Of a stretch of 40,551 bases of DNA, positions 1 through 7,675 are shown one piece after another. The stretch covers positions 1 to 40,551 of the forward strand of contig JAQXSY010000027.1 in the NCBI GenBank assembly GCA_029219205.1, read 5' to 3'. The translations under genes were made by a program, and so were the position numbers. Position 1 is the stretch's first letter. Every line of letters begins with the position of its first letter. The DNA comes from Bacillota bacterium. Its GTDB lineage: Bacteria > Bacillota > Clostridia > Oscillospirales > CAG-272. The notes below the pieces were generated by a model. It was not told the DNA's origin. It worked only from the letters and a program-made list of their open reading frames with translations, and searched no databases.

Positions 1-1296
1 CTGATCAGATTTGCCTTACCGCTTCTTATAGGCAATCTGTTTCAGCAGCTTTACAACACCGTTGACAGCTGGGTCGTAGGAAACTACGTCAGCGATCAGG
101 CGTTTTCCGCCGTCGGAGTAGTTGTGCCGATAATTAATATGCTTATCGGTTTTTTCCTCGGTTTTTCAACCGGCGCCGGAGTCGTTATTTCACAATACTA
201 TGGAGCAAAACAGTATGAAAAAGTCAGCGAAGCAGTACACACATCCGTTGCGCTGACGTTAATTTTGTCCGTAGTATTCACGGTTTTTGGAGTTATTGTT
301 GCGCCAATGATGCTCCAGCTGATGAACACTCCGAATGAAGTCATTCCGGACGCAACGCTTTACCTTCGTATTTATTTTGCCGGAATAACCGGAATGCTGA
401 TGTATAACATAGGTGCCGGCATACTCCGTGCGGTCGGCGATTCGCAGAGACCTTTTTTTTATCTTGTTGTCTCTGCCGTAATAAATATCGTTCTTGATCT
501 TTTATTTGTGCTTGTATTTAAAATGGGCGTGGAAGGCGTCGCGTTTGCTACGATAATCGCTCAGGGAGTTTCATCAATTCTTGTAATAATGGCTCTGTTA
601 CGACAAAACAACTGCTGTAAGCTCAGCCTGAAAAAACTGAAAATTGATTTGTCGATGCTTAACAAAATTTCTAAAATCGGATTTCCAACCGCTTTCCAGA
701 ATGCTTTGACAAACTTTTCAAATGTTTTTGTTCAATCATACATTAATTATTTTGGAGAAACCTGTATGTCGGGTTGGACGGCTTTCAATAAGATTGACCA
801 GTTTGTAACCCTGCCGAGCCAGAGCATTGCGCTTGCTTCAACGACATTTGTCGGTCAGAACCTCGGAAAAAATCAGGTTGACAGAGCAAAAAAGGGTGTA
901 AAGAGTGGGCTGTACCTTTCACTTGTCGTAACCGGCGCTTTGATTGCACTGACATTGCTGTTTTCTAAGCCTCTCGTTTGGTTCTTCAACAAAAACACAG
1001 ATGTCGTTGCAATAGGCGCGCGCTTATTGCTTCTTATCTTGCCGTTCCATTTTTTCAGTTGCACAAACCAGGTTTTTGCCGGCGCTCTGCGCGGAGCCGG
1101 AGACAGCCGCACACCGATGATTATTATGCTCAGCTCGTTCGTTGCATTCAGACAGATTTACCTTTTTATTGTGTCCCGTGTGTATAATGTTATCGACCTA
1201 ATCGCTCTCGGATATCCTTTGGGATGGTTAGTTTGCTGTATTGTCATGATAATCTACTACAAATGCTCAAATTGGGAAAACAAACGCATCATCTGA
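1..1296 (+). CDS. MATE family multidrug/Na+ exporter, 5' end cut off by the window
   Basis: The reading frame is open from base 1 and ends at TGA 1294-1296, giving 431 residues. A MATE protein is usually about 450 residues, so only the first few codons are missing. The protein is a string of hydrophobic helices. The first visible part (PLLIGNLFQQLYNTVDSWVVG) matches the first MATE helix, and the second half repeats the pattern with a GALRGAGDSRTP loop that mirrors GILRAVGDSQRP in the first half; this internal duplication is typical of the family. Members export drugs or metabolites across the cytoplasmic membrane using Na+ or H+ gradients. The substrate cannot be told from sequence. An internal ATG at 124 is not the real start, because conserved MATE sequence continues upstream. 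No clear terminator follows. Confidence 0.93.
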   Translation: MIRFALPLLIGNLFQQLYNTVDSWVVGNYVSDQAFSAVGVVVPIINMLIGFFLGFSTGAGVVISQYYGAKQYEKVSEAVHTSVALTLILSVVFTVFGVIVAPMMLQLMNTPNEVIPDATLYLRIYFAGITGMLMYNIGAGILRAVGDSQRPFFYLVVSAVINIVLDLLFVLVFKMGVEGVAFATIIAQGVSSILVIMALLRQNNCCKLSLKKLKIDLSMLNKISKIGFPTAFQNALTNFSNVFVQSYINYFGETCMSGWTAFNKIDQFVTLPSQSIALASTTFVGQNLGKNQVDRAKKGVKSGLYLSLVVTGALIALTLLFSKPLVWFFNKNTDVVAIGARLLLLILPFHFFSCTNQVFAGALRGAGDSRTPMIIMLSSFVAFRQIYLFIVSRVYNVIDLIALGYPLGWLVCCIVMIIYYKCSNWENKRII

Positions 1297-1329
1297 ACGA
1301 CAGTATTTGTTCATAATATGTCAAAATGC

Positions 1330-1358
1330 TTGACTAAACAGCTTTTTTGTGGTATTAT
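1330..1358 (+). promoter_or_regulatory. SigA-type promoter for the parvulin gene
   Basis: TTGACT at 1330-1335 and TATTAT at 1353-1358 are separated by 17 bp. Transcription would begin near 1365, so the ATG at 1318 lies outside the mRNA. This supports translation from 1486 after a leader of about 120 nt. Confidence 0.75.
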
Positions 1359-1485
1359 ATCTCTAAGTTATATAAACGCGCCGCTCTTTCGACATTTGGC
1401 GGCCGTCGAACCGTTGACCGCATACCGGCGTGCGGAATCGACTCAAAGTTTATTTCAGCCGGAGAAACGGAGTATTTCAATAATT

Positions 1486-3042
1486 ATGGGTAAGAACAAT
1501 ACCCCGCTCGAAGCGGAAGGAAAAAAGCCGGCTGCAAAGCTTACTAAATCGCAGCTCATTAAAAAGCAGCAGCGCAAAAGAAAACTTAATAAAATAATCT
1601 CCATAGGCGTATGCATACTGCTTGCAGCCGCGCTGATAGCTTCGGTTGTCGCATTCTCGATGAGCATAACCCCCTCGCTTAAGTCAACGGTTTCCGTTAA
1701 GTCAAAATACTACAATCTGGACAACTCGGTAGTCGCATACTATCTGTTCTCAAATTACAACACTTATTGCAACCAGTATTCGGATTATCTTACATTGATG
1801 GGACTTGACACCTCCAAATCGCTGAAAGCTCAGGAAATCACTGACGGCGTAACTTGGTTTGACTCTTTCCTCAATTCGACGAAAAACTCGTTAAAGCAGA
1901 TGATTGCGTTGGCTTCCGCCGCAAAGGATGACGGACTCGAAATCGACGAGGACGATAAAACAACAATAAATAACACTCTTGCCGAGATTGAATATTACGC
2001 AAAATTATATAACTATACTCTTGACAATTACATTGCCGCAATTTTTACAGAAGGCGTTGATCAGGAGAGCGTGCGTCAGGCGACTGAGCTTACACTTCTT
2101 GCCCAGAAGTACAGTAACAATCTCATCGCTTCATATAAGTACACAACCGAAGACTACGACAAATATCTCAGCGAGCATCCCGAAAAGCTAATAACCGCAG
2201 ATTACATTTACTATACATTCAAGGCGGAAATCGAAGAAGGCGCCGATGAAGAAGCAGTGAAAGCCGCAATGGAGAAAGCAAAGGCAGAGGCGGACGATCT
2301 TGCAAAAGCCACCGATGTTGATTCTTTCAAGCAGAAGCTTTACGATATTCTCCTCGCCGCTCATGACGAAAGCCACGAACACGACGAAGACAACACACTC
2401 GAAGACGAGATAAATACCTCAGTTGAAAAATATGTTTCCTCAATGAGTTATTCCGTTGAAGAAGACGAAGGCAAATGGCTGTTTGATTCCGAAAGAAAGA
2501 CAAACGACGTAAATGTATTTGAAGACACTGAATACAACAGCTACAGCGTCATTATGGTAGTAGAACCCGCTCACAAGGATGAATCAAACACGCTTAAGGT
2601 TCGTCACATACTTTTCACAGCAGATGAATACGGTTCAGACGAAGAAGCAAAGGCAAAAGCCGAAGAAGTTCTTGAAGAGTTTAAAAACGGAAATGCGACC
2701 GAGGAAAGCTTCGCTGAGCTTGCCAAAAAGTATTCCGAGGACACAGGCTCCAAGGACAATGGCGGTCTTATCGATCAGATGATCAAAGGCAGCACGGTTG
2801 ATGAATTCGACGAATGGTGCTTTAACGAAGAACGTAAAAACGGCGATGTTGAAATTGTAAAAACCGAAGATTACGGCTATCACATAATCTATTTCATCGG
2901 AAACGACGATCTTCTTGCATGGCAGGTCAACGCTGACGGATACCTCGCAAGCGACGATTATGACGCAGATCTCGAAGAACTGATGGAGCGTTATCCCGTA
3001 ACCTTCGACGACCGCAAGCTTAATTATATCCCCGGAAAATAA
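1486..3042 (+). CDS. Membrane-anchored parvulin-type peptidyl-prolyl isomerase (PpiC/PrsA/SurA-like)
   Basis: The protein has 518 residues. It has a Lys-rich cytoplasmic N-terminus, one transmembrane helix at about residues 36-59 with no lipobox Cys, and a long extracytoplasmic part. A helical SurA/PrsA-like N-terminal region is followed by a parvulin PPIase domain at about 365-475, recognised by the LKVRHILF strand, ESFAELAKKYSED and the GGLID turn. Such proteins fold or hold exported proteins outside the membrane. An acidic His-rich stretch (HDESHEHDED) lies before the PPIase domain. The frame opens upstream at an ATG at 1318, but the promoter at 1330-1358 rules that start out. The ATG at 1486 begins the hydrophilic N-terminus; its nearest Shine-Dalgarno match (CGGAG) is rather far away. 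A strong terminator follows, so the gene is probably monocistronic. Confidence 0.88.
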   Translation: MGKNNTPLEAEGKKPAAKLTKSQLIKKQQRKRKLNKIISIGVCILLAAALIASVVAFSMSITPSLKSTVSVKSKYYNLDNSVVAYYLFSNYNTYCNQYSDYLTLMGLDTSKSLKAQEITDGVTWFDSFLNSTKNSLKQMIALASAAKDDGLEIDEDDKTTINNTLAEIEYYAKLYNYTLDNYIAAIFTEGVDQESVRQATELTLLAQKYSNNLIASYKYTTEDYDKYLSEHPEKLITADYIYYTFKAEIEEGADEEAVKAAMEKAKAEADDLAKATDVDSFKQKLYDILLAAHDESHEHDEDNTLEDEINTSVEKYVSSMSYSVEEDEGKWLFDSERKTNDVNVFEDTEYNSYSVIMVVEPAHKDESNTLKVRHILFTADEYGSDEEAKAKAEEVLEEFKNGNATEESFAELAKKYSEDTGSKDNGGLIDQMIKGSTVDEFDEWCFNEERKNGDVEIVKTEDYGYHIIYFIGNDDLLAWQVNADGYLASDDYDADLEELMERYPVTFDDRKLNYIPGK

Positions 3043-3052
3043 TCGATTTTTG

Positions 3053-3093
3053 GATCCCATTCTTCTCCGAGAAGGAGGAGAATGGGATCTTTT
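3053..3093 (+). terminator. Rho-independent terminator after the parvulin gene
   Basis: A 16-bp stem (3053-3068 with 3074-3089, one G-U pair) encloses a GAGAA loop and is followed by TTTT. It lies 10 nt after the stop codon. Confidence 0.85.
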
Positions 3094-3156
3094 AACATAT
3101 TATGTCATAAATAAAAAGGTTACAGCATTTCAAACATTTTATTTATTCTCAACTCC

Positions 3157-3185
3157 TTGACAAAATCCTTTCATTCTTATATAAT
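3157..3185 (+). promoter_or_regulatory. Consensus SigA promoter for the ligase-ACP-NERD genes
   Basis: TTGACA at 3157-3162 and TATAAT at 3180-3185 are exactly 17 bp apart, a perfect consensus. The predicted start of transcription is near 3192, about 40 nt before the ligase ATG. Confidence 0.85.
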
Positions 3186-3231
3186 TAAATGGAAATTATA
3201 TTTCATTTTTATAAAAAACGGGGATTGAAAT

Positions 3232-4932
3232 ATGAAAAAAATAAAGGCAAGCCATCCTCCGAAAGTAATCACGGACCTGCGTCATCTCGTTATTTCCGGC
3301 GCAGAGCAGTTCGGCGACAAAACGCTTTACATCTATAAACAGGATAAACAAGATCAGGTATTTACGTTTAAAGACAACCTCTCGCGCATGAACGCGCTCG
3401 GAACAGCTTTTGCAAAGCTCGGTATAATGGGAACGCATATCGCGGTCATGGGAGAGACTCATCCTTCGTATATGACAACTTTTTTTGCAACCGTAAACGG
3501 CGGCGGAGTAATTGTTCCTCTTGACAAAGACCTGAAGGACGAAGATCTGATATCATTTATGAATATTGCCGAGGTATCCGCAGTTGTTTATACCGAAGCA
3601 TTCAACAAAAGAATTGCAAAATATGCGGATCGTATACCAACGGCAAAATATTTTATTCCGATAATGGACAAAACAGAGGACTGCGACGGTGAAAAGGTTA
3701 TTTCATTCGAATCACTAATCGAACTCGGAAACAAAGCGCTTGAAGAAGGCGAACGCAGTTTTCTTGATCACAAAATCGAAATGGATAAAATGTGCGCGAT
3801 ACTGTTCACCTCCGGCACGACCGGAACTGCCAAAGGCGTTATGCTTTCGCAGCGTAATTTTACTGCGGCAACAAACGGCTCGTGCCTTTCGATGCAGTAT
3901 GACGAATCAAATGTATTCGTCGACGCTCTTCCGATGCATCATTCCTATGAAATTACCTGCGGTCAGCTCGCCATCCAGAATCTCGGCGCAACAATGTGCA
4001 TAAATGACAGCATTAAGAACGTAATGCGCAATTTCCAGAAATATAAGCCGAACGCCGAAATGCTCGTGCCGCTTTATGTTGAAACCATGTATAAGAGGAT
4101 ATGGTCTGAAATCGGCAAAAAAGGCATGACGAAGAAAGTAAGAAGTGCAATAAAGATTTCGAATCTGCTTCTTAAGTTAGGCATTGACGTGCGCGACAAA
4201 TTCTTCAAACAGATTATGGATCCGCTCGGAGGAAATCTGAATTCCATAGTATGCGGCGGAGCCCCGATAAACCCTCAGCTTATAAAAGATTTTCACGCAT
4301 TCGGAATATTTGTGCTTGAAGGCTACGGAATAACCGAATGTTCCCCGCTTGTTGCAGTAAATTCACCCGGAAAAGTACGTTATCATTCGGTCGGTCAGCC
4401 GGTAAGCTGCTGTCAGGTAAAGATTGACAAGCAGAACGAAAACGATGAAACCGGTGAAATACTTGTCAAGGGCGAAAATGTCATGCTCGGATACTACAAA
4501 AACGAGGAAGCAACCAAAGAAGTATTTACTGAGGACGGTTGGTTCAGGACCGGCGACATCGGTTACATGGACAAGGAAAACTATATCTTCATAACAGGCA
4601 GAAAAAAGAATGTTATCATACTGTCAAACGGCAAGAACGTCTTCCCCGAGGAGCTTGAGGAACGTCTTAAATACTGCGGAAGCGTTGAAGAGAGCGTTGT
4701 TCTCGCACGCCGCGGCGACGATGGAGATACACGCATAACCGCCTTGATCTATCCGAATCAGGAGCTCGTTGCCGGAAAGACCGCCGAAGAAATTGAAGCG
4801 CTTGTTAAAGCAGACGTAAACGCGCTTAACAAAGAGCTTCCCGTGTATAAACAAATACGCGACGTTGAAATCCGCAGCACGGAATTTGAAAAAACCACTT
4901 CAAAAAAGATTAAACGCTATATATTAAAATAA
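3232..4932 (+). CDS. AMP-forming acyl-CoA/acyl-ACP synthetase (ANL superfamily)
   Basis: This 566-residue adenylate-forming ligase activates a carboxylic (probably fatty) acid as acyl-AMP and transfers it to CoA or to an acyl carrier protein. Seen in the sequence are the P-loop TSGTTGTAKG (residues 193-202), the adenine-binding GYGITECSP (364-372), the GWFRTGD motif with its conserved Asp (436-442), the hinge TGRKKN (455-460), and a C-terminal lysine region (KTTSKKIKR) matching the catalytic Lys of the family. There is no signal peptide, so it is cytosolic or peripheral. GGGG ahead of the ATG is the ribosome site. An acyl carrier protein starts 28 nt downstream, so acylation of that carrier is a reasonable inference; chain length is unknown. 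Confidence 0.9.
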   Translation: MKKIKASHPPKVITDLRHLVISGAEQFGDKTLYIYKQDKQDQVFTFKDNLSRMNALGTAFAKLGIMGTHIAVMGETHPSYMTTFFATVNGGGVIVPLDKDLKDEDLISFMNIAEVSAVVYTEAFNKRIAKYADRIPTAKYFIPIMDKTEDCDGEKVISFESLIELGNKALEEGERSFLDHKIEMDKMCAILFTSGTTGTAKGVMLSQRNFTAATNGSCLSMQYDESNVFVDALPMHHSYEITCGQLAIQNLGATMCINDSIKNVMRNFQKYKPNAEMLVPLYVETMYKRIWSEIGKKGMTKKVRSAIKISNLLLKLGIDVRDKFFKQIMDPLGGNLNSIVCGGAPINPQLIKDFHAFGIFVLEGYGITECSPLVAVNSPGKVRYHSVGQPVSCCQVKIDKQNENDETGEILVKGENVMLGYYKNEEATKEVFTEDGWFRTGDIGYMDKENYIFITGRKKNVIILSNGKNVFPEELEERLKYCGSVEESVVLARRGDDGDTRITALIYPNQELVAGKTAEEIEALVKADVNALNKELPVYKQIRDVEIRSTEFEKTTSKKIKRYILK

Positions 4933-4960
4933 ACATATAAATCACGGAGGGCCACCCATC

Positions 4961-5200
4961 ATGTACGAAACAATAAAAAACATACTCGTTGAAGATCTTC
5001 AGGTAAATGAAGAAGACATAACTCCGGAAGCGGAGCTCATAAATGATTTGGGGATAAATTCTCTTGAGCTTGCTGACCTTATTCTGCTCTGCGAAGAAAA
5101 GTTTGGTATAGAAGTTAAAGACGACGATATTCACAAATTTATTACCGTCGGAGATGTTGTTGATTACCTGACAGAAAATACGGCTGACAAAACAAATTAA
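4961..5200 (+). CDS. Acyl carrier protein, stand-alone
   Basis: This 79-residue acidic protein has the four-helix carrier-protein pattern. The phosphopantetheine attachment site is Ser34 in DLGINSLEL. The usual Asp before that Ser is Asn here, a variation more common in specialised carriers than in the fatty-acid-synthase AcpP. GGAGG lies well placed upstream of the ATG. The gene lies 28 nt after an acyl ligase and 12 nt before a NERD protein, and no fatty acid synthesis genes are nearby. A carrier dedicated to the ligase is therefore more likely than the housekeeping AcpP, although the latter is not excluded. Confidence 0.9.
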   Translation: MYETIKNILVEDLQVNEEDITPEAELINDLGINSLELADLILLCEEKFGIEVKDDDIHKFITVGDVVDYLTENTADKTN

Positions 5201-5212
5201 TGGGTTTGCAAG

Positions 5213-5899
5213 ATGATCGAAAAATATCTTCATATTATTCTTGTAACTTCGATCGTAATAGCTTGTCTTGCGCTTCTGACAATAATAATTTATGTAATAA
5301 TTCATTTTAAACGTGAATTAGCCGCAAAAAAGATACTGCAGCACGGACGGCGGAGCGACAGCTTTATATACAACCTCCTCGCAACATCTTTCCCGAAGCA
5401 AAATCTTATAAAGAACGCTCGTATTCCTGCAGCGATTCTCCAAAACAACTCCGAATTTCTCAATGTTGATCTCATTGCAGTCAGCTCCGGAGGTATCGCC
5501 GTAATCAAGATATTCAATCAGTCAGGCAAAATTGACGACCCAATAAAAGGCGACTGGGTGATGTATAACGGCGGAGAAGGCATAAGAATCGCCAACCCAT
5601 TTGAGATCAATTCTCACAATATGCACGCCGTAGAGCAGATTATCAAACGTGAGAGGCTTTCAAATATACCGGTCAGAAATATCGTTGTTTTCACAAGCAC
5701 AAAGGTGACTTTCAGAAACCGGTATGATCAGCTGAAAAGCGCAAAGCAGCTTTACGATGCTATGCTCGATATGAAACAGAACAAGTTTCTAACCTCGTCA
5801 GAAGTACGCAGCTCCGTTTCAGCGATCAGAAAATATATGCGCCCGCATCGCAAACATCCGCCGCACAGACCTGCACCGCAGCAAAATGTTAACAGATAA
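5213..5899 (+). CDS. Membrane-anchored NERD-domain protein
   Basis: The protein has 228 residues. A single N-terminal transmembrane helix (about residues 8-32) is followed by a cytoplasmic domain with the NERD pattern: a conserved Asp in NVDLIAVSSGGIAVIKI, a Lys on the next strand, then SGKI and a GDWVMYN strand ending at NPFEINSHN. NERD domains are distantly related to restriction-endonuclease-like nucleases and occur in membrane proteins of mostly unknown role. The tail is His/Pro rich. The gene follows the ACP stop by only 12 nt with a poor Shine-Dalgarno, so translational coupling is likely. Nuclease activity is only a family-level possibility. Confidence 0.75.
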   Translation: MIEKYLHIILVTSIVIACLALLTIIIYVIIHFKRELAAKKILQHGRRSDSFIYNLLATSFPKQNLIKNARIPAAILQNNSEFLNVDLIAVSSGGIAVIKIFNQSGKIDDPIKGDWVMYNGGEGIRIANPFEINSHNMHAVEQIIKRERLSNIPVRNIVVFTSTKVTFRNRYDQLKSAKQLYDAMLDMKQNKFLTSSEVRSSVSAIRKYMRPHRKHPPHRPAPQQNVNR

Positions 5900-5913
5900 A
5901 CTGCTGAAAAGCA

Positions 5914-5960
5914 AAACACAGTGAGTGACTCATTATAATGAATCACTCACTGTGTTTTTG
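5914..5960. terminator. Bidirectional terminator between the NERD and SPFH genes
   Basis: A near-perfect palindrome (5914-5957, one C-A mismatch) contains GTGAGTGA and TCACTCAC arms and is flanked by T-rich tracts on both sides. It lies between convergent genes and can serve both. Confidence 0.85.
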
Positions 5961-6014
5961 TTTTATTGTATTTTAAAAATCAATTATTAGTCCGCAAAAA
6001 GGCTCGGACTGATT

Positions 6015-7466
6015 TTACCTTGCGTCGCTGTCGTCAAATTTGTCTCCGCACTCGGGACAGAACTTTGGCGGATTTGCCGGATCTTCAGGCTCCCAACCGC
6101 ATTTGTCGCACTTATAAAGCTTTGCGTCAGCAGGTTTCTTTGCGCCGCACTCTGAACAGAATTTGCCCTTGTTAACTGCACCGCAGGAACATTTCCAGCC
6201 GTCCGCATCCTCGGGCTTTTTCGCTCCGCATTCCGGGCAGAACTTTCCGTTTGCCTTTGCTCCGCAGGAACATACCCATTCTCCGGGTTTTCTTTCCTCC
6301 GGCTTCTTTGCGCCGCATTCAGGACAGAACTTGCCTGTTGCAGTCGCTCCGCAGGAGCATTTCCATTGACCGGACGAATTGCCGGATGGGTTAACCGTTC
6401 CGTTTCCGTCCTGCGGATGCACGGTCTGCTGATTCTGCTGCTGTTGTTGTACGCCAATGTTATAGAGGTTCTGAGCTGCTCCGAAGCCTCCCTGTCCGCC
6501 CATGCCAACCATGCCCATGCCCATAAAGCCGGTCATTGCACCCGCGGAATTGCCGGCGGCGGTCTGCATTGCGTCCGCAGTTGCGTCCGTCATTCTTCCC
6601 GCCATCATAAACGGATTGGAGCCGATGTTGGCAGCGTCTTCAAGCTCGTTTATCTTCTTCATACCCTCTTCGGTAAGAGTAATGGGGTTAAGAGCTATCT
6701 TGCAGACGGAAATGCCCCTGTTTTCTATCCACTCCTGCTTGAGTGCATCGTTCATTGCCGCTTTCAGTTCGTTTGCTTTCGCAGGAATCTGCGCCGGGCG
6801 AAGCTCCTGCTCGGCAAGAGCGCCGAGCGCCGGCTGAAGCGCATCTATAAATTCGCTTTTTAACTGATCATCAATTTGATCTCTGGTAAATTCACTTTCC
6901 ACATTGCCGCAAAGCCGCGTGTAGAACAGAAGCGGATCGGAAATCAAATATGTATACACGCCGTTGCAGCGAATCTGAACGGTCCTTCTTATATTGATAC
7001 GCTTATTTACAACCTCAAATATGATCGGGTTCGGCGTTCCGAATTTATTTCCGATGATTTCCTTGGTGTTAAAGTAATAAACGCGCTGATCCTTACCGGT
7101 ATCGCCGCCGTATGTAAAACGCTTGCCTATCGTCATAAAAGTCTGCTTGATGCTTTCTCCCAGACTTCCGGCAAAAATCGACGGCTCCGTGGAGGTATCG
7201 TATGTAAATTCACCCGGCTCGGCGCAGACCTCAACAATCTTTCCCTGCTCCACTATGATCATACACTGACCGTCAGCAACGGCAATTCCCGAGCCGTTGG
7301 AAATAATATTATCGTTTCCTTTAGTGTTGGAAGAGCGTCCGCTTGTACGCTTTTCGCCTTTTCTCATAAGCACATCGTTGGGAAGTGCGTCACAATAGAA
7401 AAACTCTTTCCACTGATCCGCCAGCGTGCCTCCGAGTGCACCCAAACCTGCTTTGATAAGTCCCAT
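6015..7466 (-). CDS. SPFH-domain protein with four C-terminal zinc ribbons (YdjI/virion-core-like)
   Basis: The protein has 483 residues. The first 300 or so form an SPFH (band-7/flotillin-like) domain of the type annotated as virion core protein or YdjI-like. A Gly/Met-rich and Gln-rich linker (QQQQQNQQ) follows. The last 116 residues (from about 368; bases 6015-6365) hold four zinc ribbons: three near-identical CSCGA...GKFC.ECGAKKP units, then a longer CDKCGWEP...KFCPECG unit. In Bacillus the related YdjI works with PspA in membrane stress; a membrane-surface scaffold is therefore a reasonable inference here. The start is the ATG at 7466, where AGGAG lies 6-7 nt upstream. An in-frame ATG at 7499 has no such site. 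Confidence 0.85.
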   Translation of the reverse strand: MGLIKAGLGALGGTLADQWKEFFYCDALPNDVLMRKGEKRTSGRSSNTKGNDNIISNGSGIAVADGQCMIIVEQGKIVEVCAEPGEFTYDTSTEPSIFAGSLGESIKQTFMTIGKRFTYGGDTGKDQRVYYFNTKEIIGNKFGTPNPIIFEVVNKRINIRRTVQIRCNGVYTYLISDPLLFYTRLCGNVESEFTRDQIDDQLKSEFIDALQPALGALAEQELRPAQIPAKANELKAAMNDALKQEWIENRGISVCKIALNPITLTEEGMKKINELEDAANIGSNPFMMAGRMTDATADAMQTAAGNSAGAMTGFMGMGMVGMGGQGGFGAAQNLYNIGVQQQQQNQQTVHPQDGNGTVNPSGNSSGQWKCSCGATATGKFCPECGAKKPEERKPGEWVCSCGAKANGKFCPECGAKKPEDADGWKCSCGAVNKGKFCSECGAKKPADAKLYKCDKCGWEPEDPANPPKFCPECGDKFDDSDAR

Positions 7467-7523
7467 ATTTGTTTCTCCTTTCAAAGAAAAAAATAACATA
7501 CAGCAAATAACATTCTATTAATT

Positions 7524-7552
7524 ATAATATCATATTTTTCATCAATGTTCAA
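7524..7552 (-). promoter_or_regulatory. SigA-type promoter for the SPFH gene
   Basis: On the minus strand TTGAAC (7552-7547) and TATTAT (7529-7524) are 17 bp apart. Transcription would begin near 7517, about 50 nt before the start codon. Confidence 0.65.
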
Positions 7553-7614
7553 TAGTTTTTTTTAATGTTTCAAAGCGGTTTGGCGGGCAGAAGCGTTAAC
7601 TGAAAAGAATAAAC

Positions 7615-7643
7615 TTGACACATGCATTTAAATATGATAAAAT
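7615..7643 (+). promoter_or_regulatory. SigA-type promoter for the first GH95 gene
   Basis: TTGACA at 7615-7620 and TAAAAT at 7638-7643 have a 17-bp spacer. The leader would be about 26 nt and contains GAAAGGA ahead of the ATG at 7676. Confidence 0.75.
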
Positions 7644-7675
7644 CAACAAAGACCAATATATGAAAGGATATTATA

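Noticed and set aside
1318..1485. N-terminal extension of the parvulin from ATG 1318
   Set aside because: It contains the promoter itself (1330-1358) and would place odd sequence before the Lys-rich N-terminus.
5987..6508. 173-codon minus-strand frame overlapping the zinc ribbon region
   Set aside because: It is a frame-shifted shadow of the repeated zinc ribbons. Its Arg/Ala-rich product reflects the repeats.
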